A stretch of 64,000 nucleotides of DNA from Streptomyces muensis (GCF_021474425.1 NZ_JAKEIP010000007.1:45253-109252); one strand, 5' to 3'. Positions 21,656 to 31,130 are shown, counted from the first letter of the stretch. Made by a program: numbers and translations. Notes: a model not told the origin generated them from the letters alone.

Positions 21656-23449
21656 ATGAATGAAACTCGTGAAAGGAACGGGAGCCGAAGCCATCCCGTC
21701 GAGGCAGAGCCGCCGGGAGGACCGGCGGCAGCCGCCCGGCCCCGGACCGACCTGGCGGTCTTCGGTGTCGCCGCTGTCCTCACCCTGGCCTTCGTCGTGT
21801 GGGGCGCCACGGCGACCGACACGCTGGAGAGCGTGTCCGGAAAACTGCTGGACGGAACGATCCGGAACGGCGGCTGGGCCTTCGTCCTCGCCGCCTCGGG
21901 CTTCGTCGTCTTCGCCCTCTGGCTGGCGATGAGCCGCTACGGGCGGATCACCCTCGGCGAGGAGGGTGAGCAGCCCGAGTTCCGGACCATCTCATGGATC
22001 GCCATGATGTTCAGCGCCGGCATGGGCATCGGCCTGATGTTCTACGGCGTCAGCGAACCGCTCTCCCACTTCACCACGCCACCGCCGGGCACCGACCCGG
22101 CCGATGCCAACGAGGCCATGGAGACCGCCATGGCCACCACCCTCTTCCACTGGACGCTCCACCCGTGGGCGATGTACGCGGTCGTGGGTCTCGCCATCGC
22201 CTACAGCACCTTCCGGCGCGGCCGCCGGCAGCTGATCAGCGCCGTCTTCACCCCACTGATCGGCGAGCGGCGGGCGAACGGCTGGGGTGGCAGAGTCATC
22301 GACATCCTCGCCATCTTCGCCACCCTCTTCGGCTCCGCGGCCTCCCTGGGGCTCGGCGCCCTGCAGATCGGCAGCGGTTTCACCGGCCTCGGCTGGATGG
22401 GATCCGTCGGCACGGGCCTGCTGGTCGCCGTGATCGCGGTGCTGACCGTGGCGTTCGTCGCCTCGGCGGTCTCCGGGATCGCCAAGGGCATCCAGTGGCT
22501 GTCCAACATCAACATGGTGCTGGCCGTGAGCCTCGCGGTCTTCGTGTTCCTCGTCGGGCCGAGCATCTTCATCCTCGACCTGCTCCCCACCTCCATCGGC
22601 GCCTTCGTCGGCGACCTGCCCCAGATGGTGGGGCGCACCGAGGCGTCGAGCGGTGAGGGAGTCGCCGACTGGCTGGCCGGCTGGACGGTCTTCTACTGGG
22701 CCTGGTGGATCTCCTGGACGCCGTTCGTCGGCATGTTCATCGCGCGGATCAGCCGCGGCCGTACCATCCGGCAGTTCGTCGGCGGGGTCATCCTGGTGCC
22801 CAGCACCGTCAGCCTGGTGTGGTTCGCGATCTTCGGCGGCTCGGCGATGCACCTTCAGGACGGGGACCGCCTCAGCGGTGCCGGGACCGCCCAGGGCCAG
22901 CTCTTCGACGTGCTCCAGCAGTATCCGGTCGCCACGGTGACGAGTGTGGTGGTGATGATCCTCGTCGGCATCTTCTTCGTGTCCGGCGCCGACGCCGCCT
23001 CGATCGTGATGGGGACCCTCTCGCAGCGCGGATCCCTGGAACCGACCCGGACCGTCGTGGTGTTCTGGGGAGTCCTGACCGGCGCCGTCGCCGCGATCAT
23101 GCTGCTCATCGGCGGCGGCAAGGGCGACGCGCTCACCGGACTGCAGAACCTCACCATTCTCGCGGCGGCCCCGTTCACCGTGGTGATGGTCGGCTTGTGT
23201 GTCGCGCTCAACCGCGATCTGCGCCAGGACCCGCTCATCATCCGTGGGCGCAAGGGCAAGGAAGCCATCGAAACGGCCGTCATGGTCGGCCATGAGAAGT
23301 ACGACGGCGACTTCGAACTCCGCATCGGTCCCACCGCGTGCAACGACGGTACGGAGGCTCCACCGTCCGAGGAGTCCGCGCTGCCCGAGGATTCCACGCT
23401 GCCCGAGGAGTCCACAGAACCCGCCCCGTCCTCCACCTCCGCCCGCTGA
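21656..23449 (+). CDS. BCCT-family choline/glycine betaine transporter
   Basis: 597 residues with twelve hydrophobic helices. The family signature is clear: the tryptophan-rich segment FYWAWWISWTPFVGMFIARIS (~residue 343) forms the trimethylammonium-binding box. N- and C-terminal tails are acidic and soluble. It takes up choline or betaine coupled to Na+ or H+; which one is not decided by sequence. The ATG has AAAGGA 6-8 nt upstream; conserved sequence starts only after residue ~25. It is a monocistronic unit under P2, ended by a strong hairpin. Confidence 0.92.
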   Translation: MNETRERNGSRSHPVEAEPPGGPAAAARPRTDLAVFGVAAVLTLAFVVWGATATDTLESVSGKLLDGTIRNGGWAFVLAASGFVVFALWLAMSRYGRITLGEEGEQPEFRTISWIAMMFSAGMGIGLMFYGVSEPLSHFTTPPPGTDPADANEAMETAMATTLFHWTLHPWAMYAVVGLAIAYSTFRRGRRQLISAVFTPLIGERRANGWGGRVIDILAIFATLFGSAASLGLGALQIGSGFTGLGWMGSVGTGLLVAVIAVLTVAFVASAVSGIAKGIQWLSNINMVLAVSLAVFVFLVGPSIFILDLLPTSIGAFVGDLPQMVGRTEASSGEGVADWLAGWTVFYWAWWISWTPFVGMFIARISRGRTIRQFVGGVILVPSTVSLVWFAIFGGSAMHLQDGDRLSGAGTAQGQLFDVLQQYPVATVTSVVVMILVGIFFVSGADAASIVMGTLSQRGSLEPTRTVVVFWGVLTGAVAAIMLLIGGGKGDALTGLQNLTILAAAPFTVVMVGLCVALNRDLRQDPLIIRGRKGKEAIETAVMVGHEKYDGDFELRIGPTACNDGTEAPPSEESALPEDSTLPEESTEPAPSSTSAR

Positions 23450-23464
23450 CACCGGCGCAACCCG

Positions 23465-23516
23465 CACCCGGCGGGGTCGTGGAACCGGCATGTCCGGCCC
23501 ACGGCCCCGCCGGGTG
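23465..23516 (+). terminator. terminator after the BCCT gene
   Basis: An 18-bp stem with one mismatch, starting CACCCGGCGGGG (23465-23482) and closing at 23499-23516, just after the BCCT stop codon. Confidence 0.75.
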
Positions 23517-23570
23517 TTCGTGCTGCCACGGCGCGATTCCGCCCGGCATGAGGAACCCCCGTCGGGCTCC

Positions 23571-23637
23571 TTGACCACCGGTCGGCCCTCCAGGATGCTG
23601 TGTTGCGACACACGAGATGTGTGCCGTAATGAGCAAC
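23571..23637 (+). promoter_or_regulatory. island promoter P3 with operator doublet (formaldehyde oxidation genes)
   Basis: TTGACC (23571-23576), 17 bp, GATGCT (23594-23599). Motif copies: 23602-23618 (GTTGC-N7-GAGAT) and 23621-23637 (GTGCC-N7-GCAAC), 19 bp apart. Confidence 0.75.
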
Positions 23638-23670
23638 ATCGATTCAAGCTCGATCAGCCGAGGAGTGGCC

Positions 23671-24756
23671 ATGACGCACCAGGTCCGTGCCGTCGTCGCG
23701 CGGGGCAAGGGCGCCCCCGTCAGCCTGGAGACGATCATCGTGCCCGACCCGGGCCCGGGTGAGGCGCTGGTGAAGATCGAGGCCTGCGGGGTCTGCCACA
23801 CCGATCTGCACTACCGCGAGGGCGGCATCAACGACGACTTCCCCTTCCTACTGGGCCACGAGGCCGCGGGCGTCGTGGAGTCGGTGGGGGAGGGCGTCAC
23901 CGACGTGGCCCCGGGTGACTTCGTCATCCTCAACTGGCGTGCGGTGTGCGGTCAGTGCCGGGCCTGTCAGCGCGGGCGGCCGTGGTACTGCTTCAGCACC
24001 CACAACGCCAAGCAGAAGATGACCCTGCTGGACGGCACCGAGCTGGCGCCGGCCCTTGGCATCGGCGCGTTCGCGGAGAAGACGCTGGTCGCGGCCGGCC
24101 AGTGCACGAAGGTCGACCGGGCCGCCTCGGCGGCCGCCGCCGGACTCCTGGGGTGCGGGGTGATGGCGGGCATCGGCGCGGCCATCAACACCGGCAACGT
24201 CGGCCGGGGCGACTCGGTCGCCGTCATCGGCTGCGGCGGCGTCGGCGCGGCGGCGATCACCGGAGCGAGCCTGGCCGGGGCCGCGAAGGTCATCGCGGTG
24301 GACATCGACGACCGCAAGCTGGACAACGCCAGGAAGCTGGGCGCGACCCACACCGTCAATTCCAAGGAAGCCGACGCCGTCGAGGCGATCCGCGAGCTGA
24401 CCGGGGGCCACGGCGCCGATGTCGTCATCGAGGCGGTCGGCCGCCCGGAGACGTACAAGCAGGCGTTCTACGCCCGTGACCTCGCCGGCACGGTCGTCCT
24501 GGTCGGCGTACCGACCCCCGAGATGAAGCTGGAGCTGCCGCTGCTGGACGTCTTCGGCCGGGGCGGCGCGCTGAAGTCCTCCTGGTACGGCGACTGCCTG
24601 CCGAGCAGGGACTTCCCGATGCTCATCGACCTGTACCTCCAGGGCAGGCTGGATCTGGACGCCTTCGTCACCGAGACCATCGCGCTGGACGAGGTCGAGA
24701 AGGCCTTCGAGCGGATGCACCACGGCGACGTGCTGCGTTCGGTGGTGGTCCTCTGA
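23671..24756 (+). CDS. S-(hydroxymethyl)mycothiol dehydrogenase (NAD/mycothiol-dependent formaldehyde dehydrogenase)
   Basis: 361 residues, zinc-dependent medium-chain alcohol dehydrogenase fold. Catalytic-zinc region [15 protein letters not shown] (Cys39/Cys42-His43) and GHEAAGVVE (His63); structural-zinc cysteines at ~93, 96, 99 and 107; NAD-binding [10 protein letters not shown]. The sequence pattern is that of actinobacterial mycothiol-dependent formaldehyde dehydrogenases. It oxidises the spontaneous formaldehyde-mycothiol adduct to S-formylmycothiol. The ATG has GAGGAG 6 nt upstream. The next gene overlaps by one base and encodes a likely hydrolase for the product. Formaldehyde comes from the betaine and sarcosine demethylations encoded downstream. 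Confidence 0.9.
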   Translation: MTHQVRAVVARGKGAPVSLETIIVPDPGPGEALVKIEACGVCHTDLHYREGGINDDFPFLLGHEAAGVVESVGEGVTDVAPGDFVILNWRAVCGQCRACQRGRPWYCFSTHNAKQKMTLLDGTELAPALGIGAFAEKTLVAAGQCTKVDRAASAAAAGLLGCGVMAGIGAAINTGNVGRGDSVAVIGCGGVGAAAITGASLAGAAKVIAVDIDDRKLDNARKLGATHTVNSKEADAVEAIRELTGGHGADVVIEAVGRPETYKQAFYARDLAGTVVLVGVPTPEMKLELPLLDVFGRGGALKSSWYGDCLPSRDFPMLIDLYLQGRLDLDAFVTETIALDEVEKAFERMHHGDVLRSVVVL

Positions 24757-25385
24757 TGGCCGCCCGCATCGAACATCTGGTCACCTCGGGGACGTTCTCG
24801 CTGGACGGCGGCACCTGGGACGTCGACAACAACGTGTGGATCGTCGGCGACGACACCGAGGCGATCGTCATCGACGCAGCGCACGACGCCGACGCCATCG
24901 CCGCGGCCGTCGCGGGGCGTGCCCTGCGGGCCATCGTGTGCACCCACGCGCACAACGACCACATCGACGCCGCGCCGGAACTGGCGGCGCGCACGGGTGC
25001 CCCGGTGCTCCTGCACCCGGACGACCTGCCGCTGTGGAAGCAGACCCACCCCGACCGGGCGCCGGACGCCGAACTGACCCACGGACAGGGCCTCACGGTG
25101 GCCGGAATCGAGCTGACCGTGCTGCACACGCCCGGTCACGCGCCCGGCGCGGTCTGTCTGTACGCCCCGGCGCTGTCGGCCCTGTTCAGCGGCGACACCC
25201 TGTTCGCCGGTGGCCCTGGGGCGACAGGACGGTCGTACAGCCACTTCCCGACCATCATCGAGTCGATCAGGGACCGGCTGCTGGCGCTGCCCGGCGACAC
25301 CGTCGTGCACACCGGACACGGCGATCGGACCACCGTCGCCGCCGAGTCCCCGCACCTCCAGGAGTGGATCGACCGCGGCTTCTGA
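24756..25385 (+). CDS. metallo-beta-lactamase-fold hydrolase, probable S-formylmycothiol hydrolase
   Basis: 209 residues with the intact metal motif THAHNDHID (His64, His66, Asp68, His69), the third-ligand region HTPGHAPG and GDTLFAGG. The ATG shares a base with the dehydrogenase stop (TGATG), so the two proteins are co-translated. In actinobacteria a glyoxalase-II-like protein next to mycothiol formaldehyde dehydrogenase is thought to release formate and regenerate mycothiol; that role is inferred from context. Confidence 0.85.
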   Translation: MAARIEHLVTSGTFSLDGGTWDVDNNVWIVGDDTEAIVIDAAHDADAIAAAVAGRALRAIVCTHAHNDHIDAAPELAARTGAPVLLHPDDLPLWKQTHPDRAPDAELTHGQGLTVAGIELTVLHTPGHAPGAVCLYAPALSALFSGDTLFAGGPGATGRSYSHFPTIIESIRDRLLALPGDTVVHTGHGDRTTVAAESPHLQEWIDRGF

Positions 25386-25504
25386 TGCCCTCCGGGGAGG
25401 CTGCCGGTGGCGCCCGTTCCGCCTGTTCGCGCAGGTGGTTCGGGCGCTTCGGGCTGCCCGGGGACCGGGGCGCGAAGTGTGTCCGAACGAGGCCTTTTGA
25501 CGGC

Positions 25505-25573
25505 TTGACAACGCTTCTGAGCGGCCCCCAAACTGGCGTTGCGCTTACCGCAATCCGTTTCGCTATACGCACC
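25505..25573 (+). promoter_or_regulatory. island promoter P4 with operator doublet (Rieske ferredoxin and reductase)
   Basis: TTGACA (25505-25510), 18 bp, CAAACT (25529-25534). Motif copies: 25538-25554 (GTTGC-N7-GCAAT) and 25557-25573 (GTTTC-N7-GCACC), 19 bp apart. The second copy ends next to the ribosome-binding site. Confidence 0.75.
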
Positions 25574-25581
25574 GAGGTGTC

Positions 25582-25944
25582 ATGATGATTCCCGCGTGCC
25601 GGCTCGTGGACCTTCCGCGAGGCGAGGCCCACCGGCTCGACGTCCACCCGCCGGTCTCGGTGTTCCACACCGACGACGGCGAGCTCTTCGCCATCGACGA
25701 CACATGCACCCACCAGGACGCGTCGCTCGCCGACGGCTGGCTGGAGGGGCGTGAGGTCGAATGCCCGCTGCATGCTTCCAAGTTCGACCTGAAGACCGGC
25801 GCGGTCGACGCCCCGCCGGCCAAGCTCCCGGTCCGGACGCACGAGGTCCTGGTCGAGGACGGCATGATCTACGTCCGGCTGTCCACGGACGCGCCCAACC
25901 TGCCGCCCTGCATCGCAGCCCGGCTCGCCGGAGGTCCCGCGTGA
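25582..25944 (+). CDS. Rieske [2Fe-2S] ferredoxin, oxygenase electron carrier
   Basis: 120 residues, almost all one Rieske domain with Cys42-x-His44 (CTHQDAS) and Cys61-x2-His64 (CPLHAS) as cluster ligands. It should pass electrons from the adjacent FAD reductase to the GbcA-like terminal oxygenases. Two adjacent ATG codons follow GAGGTG at 25574-25579; either may be used. It overlaps the reductase gene by 4 bp (GTGA). This is the only separate ferredoxin gene in the island. Confidence 0.92.
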   Translation: MMIPACRLVDLPRGEAHRLDVHPPVSVFHTDDGELFAIDDTCTHQDASLADGWLEGREVECPLHASKFDLKTGAVDAPPAKLPVRTHEVLVEDGMIYVRLSTDAPNLPPCIAARLAGGPA

Positions 25945-27143
25945 GGACGGTCGCCGTCGTCGGCGCCTCGCTGGCCGGACTCTCGGCGGCGCGCTCGCTG
26001 CGCAAGCAGGGCTACGACGGCCGGCTGGTCCTCATCGGGGACGAGCTCCACCGCCCGTACGACCGGCCCCCGCTGTCCAAGGAGTTCCTGTCCGGCACCC
26101 TCGGCGAGGCCGAACTCGCCCTGGAGACGGACGGCGAGGACCTGGCGGCCGAATGGCTGCTCGGCGTCCGGGCCGCCGGACTCGACCACACCGGCCGTGC
26201 CGTGCGGCTCGCGGACGGCAGGGAGGTGCACGCCGACGGCTTCGTCATCGCGACCGGCGCCGCGGCCCGCACCCTCCCCGGCTCCGAGGGCCTGGCCGGG
26301 GTGCACACCCTGCGCACCCTGGACGACGCGCGCGCCCTGCGGGACGAACTGGGCCGCGGCGGACGACTGGTGGTGATCGGCGGCGGCTTCATCGGCGCCG
26401 AGATCGCCTCCACGGCGTACGCCCTCGGGCTCGACGTGACCGTCGTGGAGGCGGCCCCGACGCCGCTCGCCGGACCGCTCGGCGAGACCATGGGCGCCAT
26501 CGTCTCCGGCCTGCACACCGACCACGGTGTACGGCTGTTGTGCGGCGTGGGGGTCAAGGGGCTGAGCGGGGACGAGCGAAGCGAGATGGGGGTCCCCCCG
26601 GACGGAGTCTGGGGGAGGGTGGACGCCGTCCTGCTCGAGGACGGCCGCAGCATCCCGGCCGACATCGTCGTGGTCGGTGTGGGCGCCCGCCCGAACGTCG
26701 AGTGGCTGGAGGGTTCCGGCGTCGCGCTCGACAACGGCGTCAAGTGCGGCGCGGACGGCCGCACCAGCCTGGCCGGCGTGGTCGCGGTCGGTGACTGCGC
26801 CAACTGGTACGAGCCGCGCCTCGGCCTGCACCGCCGCGTCGAGCACTGGACCGGCGCGCGCGAGCGGCCCGACGCCGCGGTCGCCACGCTGCTGGCCGGG
26901 GGCGCGGTGGAACCGGGCGTCCCCCGGCCGCCGTACTTCTGGTCCGACCAGTACGGCGTGAAGATCCAGTTCGCCGGTCACGCGGCGGCCGCCGACAGTG
27001 TGACCGTCGAGGACGGCACCGCGGACGGGCGTGACGTCCTGGCCGTCTACCGGCGGGCCGGAAACCCGGTCGCCGTGCTCGGGATGAACCAGCCGCGGTC
27101 GTTCATGCGCTGGCGCAAGCAGCTCGCCGCCGCCACCTCTTGA
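25941..27143 (+). CDS. FAD/NAD-dependent ferredoxin reductase for the betaine demethylase
   Basis: 400 residues, putidaredoxin/biphenyl-dioxygenase reductase type. FAD-binding VVGASLAGLSAARSL at the N-terminus, second Rossmann motif VVIGGGFIGAEIAS (~residue 145), the FAD-contact segment VVAVGDCANW (~285), and the C-terminal reductase domain with FWSDQYGVKIQFAGH. GTG start in a GTGA overlap with the ferredoxin gene. Compared with its paralogue starting at 53524, it is about 13 residues longer around residue 210, where a GC-rich hairpin repeat has been read in frame. The insertion is in a surface loop before a conserved strand, so the enzyme is probably active. Confidence 0.9.
   Translation: MRTVAVVGASLAGLSAARSLRKQGYDGRLVLIGDELHRPYDRPPLSKEFLSGTLGEAELALETDGEDLAAEWLLGVRAAGLDHTGRAVRLADGREVHADGFVIATGAAARTLPGSEGLAGVHTLRTLDDARALRDELGRGGRLVVIGGGFIGAEIASTAYALGLDVTVVEAAPTPLAGPLGETMGAIVSGLHTDHGVRLLCGVGVKGLSGDERSEMGVPPDGVWGRVDAVLLEDGRSIPADIVVVGVGARPNVEWLEGSGVALDNGVKCGADGRTSLAGVVAVGDCANWYEPRLGLHRRVEHWTGARERPDAAVATLLAGGAVEPGVPRPPYFWSDQYGVKIQFAGHAAAADSVTVEDGTADGRDVLAVYRRAGNPVAVLGMNQPRSFMRWRKQLAAATS
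26560..26616. repeat. Streptomyces-type hairpin repeat read in frame inside the reductase gene
   Basis: The segment runs GACGAGCGAAGCGAGATGGG and then a hairpin CCCCCGGAC-gga-GTCTGGGGG (26595-26615). It resembles small repeats frequent between Streptomyces genes. It coincides with the extra residues seen only in this copy of the reductase. Confidence 0.6.
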
Positions 27144-27207
27144 CACCGCCCCCGTCGCATCCCATGCTGCGGTTGCGCATAGCACGCAGTGTTGCTCCAT
27201 ACACAAC
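27140..27207 (+). promoter_or_regulatory. island promoter P5 with operator doublet (first GbcA)
   Basis: TTGACA (27140-27145) overlaps the stop codon of the reductase gene; 17 bp; CATGCT (27163-27168). Motif copies: 27172-27188 (GTTGCGCATAGC half) and 27191-27207 (GTTGC-N7-ACAAC), 19 bp apart. Confidence 0.8.
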
Positions 27208-27274
27208 GCCGTCCGGAGTCGCTCTTCCCGGCGCGTGAATGACCCCTCCACGACGTTCTCCCGAGGAGTGCACC

Positions 27275-28405
27275 GTGACCTCGACCAGCCTGCCGGACAG
27301 CCTGATCGCCACCCTCCCCGGCTCCTCCTACACGGATCCGGGCATCTTCGCCCAGGAGCAGGAGCGCATATTCGAGACCATGTGGTTCTGCGTCGCGCGC
27401 GCCGCAGAACTGGCGAAGCCCGGCGCGTTCCGGACCGTCGACGTGGGCCGCGAGAGCATCCTCGTCACCCGGGCGCGGGACAACTCGATCCGCGCGTACT
27501 TCAATGTCTGCCGGCACCGTGGCGCCAAGCTGTGCACGGAGGAGTCCGGCGAGGTCAAGCGGGCCTTCCAGTGCCCGTACCACGCCTGGACCTACGGCCT
27601 GGACGGCAAGCTCGTCGCGGCCCCCAACCTCACCAAGATGCCCGACATCGGCCGCACCGAGTACGGCCTGGTGAGCGTGGCCGTGCGCGAGTGGCTCGGC
27701 TACGTCTGGGTCTGCCTGGCGGAGAACCCGCCGGACTTCGACGAGGACGTCATCGGTGACGTCGTCGCCCGCCTCGGCGACGTCGAGTCGATCGAGCGCT
27801 ACGGCATCGAGGACCTCTCCGTCGGCAAGCGCATCGTCTACGACGTCAGGTCGAACTGGAAGCTCATCATCGAGAACTTCATGGAGTGCTACCACTGCGC
27901 GACCATCCACCCCGAACTGACCGAGGTGCTCCCGGAGTTCGCGGACGGGTACGCCGCCCAGTACTACGTGGGTCACGGGGCGGAGTTCGGCGAGGACGTC
28001 CAGGGCTTCACCGTGGACGGCTCCGAGGGTCTGGACCGCATCCCCGGCGTCGCCGACGACCAGGACCGCCGCTACTACGCGATCACCGTCCGGCCGCAGG
28101 TCTTCATCAACCTCGTCCCCGACCATGTGATCTTCCACCGGATGTTCCCGGTGTCCGTGGACCGCACGATCGTGGAGTGCGACTGGCTGTACCTTCCGCA
28201 CGTCGTCGAGAGCGGCAAGGACGTCAGCCGGTCCGTGGAACTCTTCGACCGGGTCAACCGCCAGGACTTCGAGGCCTGCGAGCGGACCCAGCCCGGTATG
28301 GGTTCCCGTATGTACGCCAAGGGCGGGGTGCTGGTGCCCAGCGAGCACCACATCGGCGCGTTCCACGACTGGGTGAACGAACGCCTCGGCGCCCCCCTGC
28401 CGTAG
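27275..28405 (+). CDS. gbcA: GbcA-like Rieske oxygenase, glycine betaine demethylase (copy 1)
   Basis: 376 residues. An N-terminal Rieske domain (Cys79-x-His81, Cys100-x2-His103) and a catalytic domain with mononuclear-iron ligands His207 and His212 in ECYHCATIHPEL. The sequence pattern is that of choline-monooxygenase/GbcA-type oxygenases acting on trimethylammonium substrates. It should convert glycine betaine to dimethylglycine and formaldehyde. Start: GTG with GAGGAG 6 nt upstream; an earlier ATG lacks one. Electrons probably come from the ferredoxin and reductase encoded just upstream. It lies in its own transcription unit under P5. A second copy is at 52161 and shares near-identical nucleotide tracts. 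Confidence 0.88.
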   Translation: MTSTSLPDSLIATLPGSSYTDPGIFAQEQERIFETMWFCVARAAELAKPGAFRTVDVGRESILVTRARDNSIRAYFNVCRHRGAKLCTEESGEVKRAFQCPYHAWTYGLDGKLVAAPNLTKMPDIGRTEYGLVSVAVREWLGYVWVCLAENPPDFDEDVIGDVVARLGDVESIERYGIEDLSVGKRIVYDVRSNWKLIIENFMECYHCATIHPELTEVLPEFADGYAAQYYVGHGAEFGEDVQGFTVDGSEGLDRIPGVADDQDRRYYAITVRPQVFINLVPDHVIFHRMFPVSVDRTIVECDWLYLPHVVESGKDVSRSVELFDRVNRQDFEACERTQPGMGSRMYAKGGVLVPSEHHIGAFHDWVNERLGAPLP

Positions 28406-28450
28406 CCGCGCGGGGCGGGCGGTGGGGCGGACAGCGGATCGGGCGGCGGG

Positions 28451-29248
28451 TCAGCCCAGGAAGCCCATCCGGTGGCTGATCTCCTCTGCGCCCTTCAGCA
28501 GCACCGGCGAGAGCTCGTGCATGCGCTCCTCGGTCAGCCGGTACCCGGGACCGGAGGCGCTCAGCGCGGCGATGACGTCGCCGTCCCGGTTGCGGACCGG
28601 GGCGGCCATGGCGTGCAGGCCGATCTCCAGCTCCTCCAGGGTGATGGAGTAGTTCCGCTCCCGCGTCTCGGCGAGGTTCTTCTCCAGCTTCGTCTTCGCG
28701 GTGATGGTGCGCGGCGTGACCTTCTTCATGCCGGCCTCGGCCAGCAGCGCCGCGCGCTCCTTGGTGGGCATGTACGCCAGCAGGACCTTGCCGCTCGACG
28801 TGGCGTGCAGGGGGGTGAGCTGGCCCACCCAGTTGTGCGCGGTGATGGCTCCCGGACCGCGCACCTGGTACAGGTTGATCGCGTAGTGCTCCTGCATGAC
28901 CGCGATGTTCACGGTCTCGCCGAGCTCCTCGGCGAGCCGTTCACAGATCGGGCGCCCCTGCTGGGTGATGTCGATACGGCCGGTGACCGCGCCGGCCAGA
29001 CGCACGATGCCGAAGCCGAGGCGGTACTTGCCGCGCTCGCCGGCCTGCTCCACCAGTCCGCGCGCCTCCAGGGCGCCGAGCAGGCGGAACGCGGTGGACT
29101 TGTGCACGTCGATCTCGGCCGCGACCTCGCTGACGCCCGCTTCGCCACGCTGGGCGAGGATCTCCATGACGCTGATGGCGCGGTCCACCGACTGGACGCC
29201 CCCGGCCTGCGAATTCGACGTTTCCGTGTCATGACTGTAGTTGCTCAC
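28451..29248 (-). CDS. IclR-family regulator of the betaine island (copy 1)
   Basis: 265 residues: winged helix (VQSVDRAISVMEIL..., recognition region VHKSTAFRLLGALEARGLVEQ, ~residues 20-80) and an effector-binding domain (~95-260). The GTG start is set by a TATAG(T) -10 box 6 nt upstream on a probably leaderless mRNA; an upstream in-frame ATG has no support. It is nearly the same as the protein starting at 48289, differing mainly in the N-terminal tail. Two motif copies overlap its start. It is the best candidate to bind the GTTGC-N7-GCAAC doublets. Confidence 0.93.
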   Translation of the reverse strand: MSNYSHDTETSNSQAGGVQSVDRAISVMEILAQRGEAGVSEVAAEIDVHKSTAFRLLGALEARGLVEQAGERGKYRLGFGIVRLAGAVTGRIDITQQGRPICERLAEELGETVNIAVMQEHYAINLYQVRGPGAITAHNWVGQLTPLHATSSGKVLLAYMPTKERAALLAEAGMKKVTPRTITAKTKLEKNLAETRERNYSITLEELEIGLHAMAAPVRNRDGDVIAALSASGPGYRLTEERMHELSPVLLKGAEEISHRMGFLG

Positions 29249-29275
29249 AGTGAAACTATACGCGTAGTAAACAAC
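29240..29275. promoter_or_regulatory. operator doublet over the IclR copy 1 start, leaderless promoter
   Basis: Motif copies 29240-29256 (GTTGC-N7-GAAAC) and 29259-29275 (TACGC-N7-ACAAC) are 19 bp apart. On the minus strand, -10 TATAGT (29260-29255) is followed after 6 nt by the GTG start, so the regulator would block its own transcription start. Confidence 0.75.
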
Positions 29276-29314
29276 GTCCTTGCAAGTAACCGGACCGCAA
29301 CAAAGACCTCGCAA

Positions 29315-29362
29315 GTTGCGTTGTTCGCAACCTGGTGCGTATCACGGGACCGGGTCTAGCAT
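29315..29362 (+). promoter_or_regulatory. operator doublet upstream of betA
   Basis: A full palindrome GTTGC-N7-GCAAC (29315-29331) and a half copy GGTGC-N7-GGGAC (29334-29350), 19 bp apart. The likely -10 box TAGCAT (29357-29362) lies downstream and no TTGACA is present, so here the operator covers the -35 area, unlike the other units. Confidence 0.65.
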
Positions 29363-29399
29363 GCCTCGCGTATCGACGGCGCGAGCGAGACGAGGCACC

Positions 29400-31070
29400 A
29401 TGGCTCCCCTGCAGTACGACTTCGTCATCGTCGGTGGAGGTTCGGCCGGCAGTGCACTGGCGAACAGACTCTCGGCGGATCCCGCGAACCGGGTGCTGGT
29501 CCTGGAAGCGGGCCGGTCGGACTATCCGTGGGACGTCTTCATCCATATGCCCGCGGCGCTGACCTACCCGATCGGCAGCCGGTTCTACGACTGGAAGTAC
29601 GAGTCCGAGCCCGAGCCCCACATGGGCGGCCGGCGCGTCTACCACGCGCGCGGCAAGGTGCTCGGCGGCTCCAGCAGCATCAACGGCATGATCTTCCAGC
29701 GCGGCAATCCCATGGACTACGAGCGCTGGGCGGCCGACCCGGGCATGGAGACCTGGGACTACGCCCACTGTCTGCCGTACTTCCGGCGCATGGAGAACTG
29801 TCTGGCGGCCGACCCGGACGACGAGTTCCGCGGCCACGACGGCCCGCTCGTCCTGGAGCGCGGCCCGGCCACCAACCCCCTGTTCGGGGCCTTCCTCAAG
29901 GCCACCCAGGAGGCGGGCTACGCGCCCACCGACGACGTCAACGGCTATCGGCAGGAAGGTTTCGCCAAGTTCGACCGCAACGTCCATCGCGGACGCCGGC
30001 TCTCGGCCTCCAAGGCCTATCTCAAGCCCGCGATGAAGCGGCCGAACCTCACCGTCAGGACCCGCTCCCTCGTCACCCGCGTCCTCTTCGAGGGCAAGCG
30101 CGCCGTCGGCGTCGAGTTCCAGCGCGGCCGCGGCGCCCTCCAGCAGGTCCGCGCCGGGGAGGTCATCCTCTGCGGCGGGGCGATCAACTCCCCGCAACTG
30201 CTCCAGCTCTCCGGTGTCGGCAACGCCGAGGAGCTGCGGGCGCTCGGCATCGAGGTCGTACACGATCTTCCGGGCGTCGGCGAGAACATGCAGGACCATC
30301 TGGAGGTCTACGTCCAGTACGCCTGCAAGCAGCCCGTCTCCATGCAGCCGTACATGGCGAAGTGGCGCGCTCCCTTCATCGGGCTGCAGTGGCTGTTCCG
30401 GAAGGGCCCGGCGGCCACCAACCACTTCGAGGCGGGGGGCTTCGCCCGCAGCAACGAGGACGTCGACTATCCCAACCTGATGTTCCACTTCCTGCCGGTC
30501 GCGGTCCGTTACGACGGCTCCTCGCCGGCCGGCGGCCACGGCTACCAGGTGCACGTGGGGCCGATGTACTCCGACGCGATCGGCTCGGTGAAGATCAAGA
30601 GCAAGGACCCGCGCGAGCACCCGGCGCTGCGGTTCAACTACCTCTCCACCGAGCAGGACCGCCGCGAATGGGTCGAGGCGATCCGCGTGGCCCGCCGGCT
30701 CCTCGACCAGCCCGCGCTCGCCCCCTACAACGGCGGGGAGGTCTCGCCCGGCCCGCAGGTGGAGACGGACGAGGAGATCCTCGCCTGGGTCGCCAAGGAG
30801 GGGGAGACCGCGCTGCACCCGTCCTGCACCTGCAAGATGGGCACCGACGAGATGGCCGTCGTCGACCCCGCCAGCATGCGGGTGCACGGCCTGGAGGGCC
30901 TGCGGGTCGTGGACGCCTCCGTCATGCCCTACGTCACCAACGGCAACATCTACGCGCCCGTGATGATGATCGCGGAGAAGGCGGCCGACCTGATCCTGGG
31001 CAAGGAGCCGCAGGCGCCGTCGAAGGCCGCGTACTACCGCCACCGCGACGTCCAGAGGCAGGCGGAGTAG
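29400..31070 (+). CDS. betA: choline dehydrogenase (GMC oxidoreductase)
   Basis: 556 residues, usual length for BetA. FAD-binding [16 protein letters not shown] at the N-terminus, GMC signatures [13 protein letters not shown] (~83) and [14 protein letters not shown] (~260), catalytic histidine region HPSCTCKMG (~471) and the C-terminal [19 protein letters not shown]. Converts choline to betaine aldehyde and probably on to betaine. Start: ATG with GAGG 4-5 nt upstream; an in-frame ATG 13 codons earlier sits inside the promoter. Divergent from the IclR gene and convergent with purU, with a hairpin between. Confidence 0.93.
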   Translation: MAPLQYDFVIVGGGSAGSALANRLSADPANRVLVLEAGRSDYPWDVFIHMPAALTYPIGSRFYDWKYESEPEPHMGGRRVYHARGKVLGGSSSINGMIFQRGNPMDYERWAADPGMETWDYAHCLPYFRRMENCLAADPDDEFRGHDGPLVLERGPATNPLFGAFLKATQEAGYAPTDDVNGYRQEGFAKFDRNVHRGRRLSASKAYLKPAMKRPNLTVRTRSLVTRVLFEGKRAVGVEFQRGRGALQQVRAGEVILCGGAINSPQLLQLSGVGNAEELRALGIEVVHDLPGVGENMQDHLEVYVQYACKQPVSMQPYMAKWRAPFIGLQWLFRKGPAATNHFEAGGFARSNEDVDYPNLMFHFLPVAVRYDGSSPAGGHGYQVHVGPMYSDAIGSVKIKSKDPREHPALRFNYLSTEQDRREWVEAIRVARRLLDQPALAPYNGGEVSPGPQVETDEEILAWVAKEGETALHPSCTCKMGTDEMAVVDPASMRVHGLEGLRVVDASVMPYVTNGNIYAPVMMIAEKAADLILGKEPQAPSKAAYYRHRDVQRQAE

Positions 31071-31086
31071 GCGCCGGGACGCGAGA

Positions 31087-31115
31087 AGGCGGGACCGGAA
31101 TGCCCGGTCCCGCCT
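31087..31115. terminator. bidirectional terminator between betA and purU
   Basis: A perfect 12-bp stem AGGCGGGACCGG (31087-31098) and its complement (31104-31115) with a 5-nt loop, in the 60-bp gap between converging genes. Confidence 0.85.
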
Positions 31116-31130
31116 CGTTGCCGCTCTGGC

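Noticed and set aside
29280..29399. Extended N-terminus of BetA using upstream in-frame ATG codons
   Set aside because: The extension covers the operator doublet and the -10 box and is not protein-like; the ATG at 29400 has GAGG and leads straight into the FAD motif.
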